Source of the DNA: Pseudomonas sp.
Lineage (GTDB): Bacteria > Pseudomonadota > Gammaproteobacteria > Pseudomonadales > Pseudomonadaceae
NCBI GenBank assembly: GCA_029240955.1
Contig: JARDZH010000117.1
Span: forward strand, 1-6,471
Length of the DNA stretch: 6,471 nt
Direction: 5' to 3'
Positions within the stretch are counted from its first letter, which is position 1. Every line of letters starts with the position of its first letter. The notes below the pieces were generated by a model. That model made no database searches. It was not told the origin of the DNA and saw only the letters and a list, made by a program, of their open reading frames with translations. Made by a program: the position numbers and the translations under genes. This document shows positions 5,648 to 6,471 of the stretch, piece by piece.

Positions 5648-5673
5648 TGATTACGAACCAAGGCCCAAAAGAG

Positions 5674-6471
5674 CTAGAGACCGGCAGCCTTGAGGCGCGC
5701 GGCGTGTTCCGTGAACAGGCGCACGGGATCTGCGCCTTTGCCCACCAAACCGAAGGTCTGGTTGACGATGTCGAAATGGTCGAGCGGAAAGTCATCCCCG
5801 ATGACCGTGCCCAGGTGCGAACTGAAACGCCCGACCATGCCATCACATTGACCCTGCTCTTTCGTGAACGTGCGAGCGAATATTCGACAACTTACATTTG
5901 TGCCATCGATGGTGTTACGGCCGCGGTTGGTGATGCCCGGTTTCAGGATGCCGGACCATGAGTAATAACGAACACCGTTGACCAGTTCCGCGCCCTGCCC
6001 GCCCCATGTTTCCGGCAACCCCTGCGGATATTGCCTGTTGAACAGCGCGACGCCTGTCGAGGTCAGCGACTGGTGAGACGCAGAGACATCCATTGGCAGC
6101 TTGGGTCCGCGATAGCCCGTTTCGAAGATCGAAATCAGCCAAGCCAGCAGGCCGATGACAGCGTTGACCACCCGACCGCCCGGCGTCCCGACTGGAAAGG
6201 TCCGCTCCAGATAATCCGCAAGCTCAGAGCCATAGTTGGGTCCTGCCACCGAAGTGACCGAGGCAATCAGATCCGGCCGCCGTGCAGCGACATAACGCAC
6301 AGTCAGGGCACCCTGGCTGTGGCCGATCAGATTGACCTTGGCGGCGCCTGTATCGCGGATCGTCTGCTCCACGACTTTCAACAGCTGCTCTCCGCGAATC
6401 TCGGTGGAATTGACGCCCGACACCATGACCGGAAGCACCGTCGCTCCGCCCTGCTCCAGCGCTTTGACGAT
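5674..6471 (-). CDS. Secreted triacylglycerol lipase, family I-type (N-terminus outside window)
   Basis: The last 265 residues of an alpha/beta-hydrolase resemble Pseudomonas LipA/LipC-type lipases, which hydrolyse triacylglycerols outside the cell. The frame is open to the window edge; by comparison with P. aeruginosa LipA roughly 30 mature residues, including the oxyanion-hole HG region, plus the signal peptide are missing. Numbering from the edge, the EIRGEQLL helix is followed by nucleophile elbow GHSQG (Ser52), the acid Asp210 in CDGMVG, and His232 in PLDHFDIVNQ. The Asp-His spacing of 22 equals that of LipA (229/251). YPQG, VNGVRYYSWSG and SSHLG are family-typical. The two disulfide cysteines of LipA (183, 235) are replaced by Trp and Phe; the only cysteines are 195 and 209. 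No foldase gene follows; an 80-residue unknown does. Confidence 0.9.
   Translation of the reverse strand: MVKALEQGGATVLPVMVSGVNSTEIRGEQLLKVVEQTIRDTGAAKVNLIGHSQGALTVRYVAARRPDLIASVTSVAGPNYGSELADYLERTFPVGTPGGRVVNAVIGLLAWLISIFETGYRGPKLPMDVSASHQSLTSTGVALFNRQYPQGLPETWGGQGAELVNGVRYYSWSGILKPGITNRGRNTIDGTNVSCRIFARTFTKEQGQCDGMVGRFSSHLGTVIGDDFPLDHFDIVNQTFGLVGKGADPVRLFTEHAARLKAAGL

Noticed and set aside
5616..5846. Longer version of the 80-residue protein (157 codons)
   Set aside because: The added part is Arg/Ser-rich shadow sequence from the lipase end, while the internal ATG has a good ribosome site.

Overview
This window looks like ordinary chromosome from a fluorescent Pseudomonas, possibly of the P. 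syringae group. That placement is an inference from three things: GC-rich coding sequence, REP/REPIN palindromes of the Pseudomonas type (GTGGGAGGGAGC...GCTCGCGAC) in two intergenic gaps, and the character of the proteins, above all a close CbpA homologue. No insertion sequence, phage gene, tRNA, rRNA or CRISPR array was seen.

Layout, left to right. (1) The last 17 codons of a rightward gene with a histidine-kinase-like C-terminus (1-56). (2) A REP cluster (about 71-204) in the gap between that gene and the convergent cbpA. (3) cbpA (240-1175, leftward), a DnaJ-class co-chaperone. (4) A 310-bp divergent control region (1176-1485) with a good heat-shock-type promoter candidate facing cbpA and a repeat-rich operator-like stretch facing the other gene. 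(5) A YegD-type Hsp70-like ATPase (1486-2751, rightward). (6) A REPIN (2769-2838) in the convergent gap. (7) A PerM/AI-2E-type membrane transporter (2853-3863, leftward). (8) A small secreted PsiF-repeat protein (4053-4343, leftward), divergent from (9) an EamA/DMT-family transporter (4495-5376, rightward). (10) An 80-residue acidic protein of unknown function (5373-5615, leftward) whose stop codon overlaps that of the EamA gene. (11) The 3' part of a secreted triacylglycerol-lipase-type hydrolase (5674-6471, leftward) whose start lies outside the window.

How the genes may work together. The clearest grouping is the divergent J-protein / Hsp70-like pair. A shared control region suggests joint control in protein quality control, but YegD-type proteins are only nucleotide-binding domains, so a direct J-protein partnership is a hypothesis. 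The lipase and the 80-residue gene are on the same strand 58 nt apart and may be cotranscribed. The other genes look like independent housekeeping or accessory functions.

No new system was found. The points most worth a second look are the lipase (canonical disulfide positions lost, a different cysteine pair beside the catalytic Asp, no foldase gene next to it), the candidate sigma-32 promoter with a long cbpA leader, the missing cbpM next to cbpA, and the two REPINs at gene ends.
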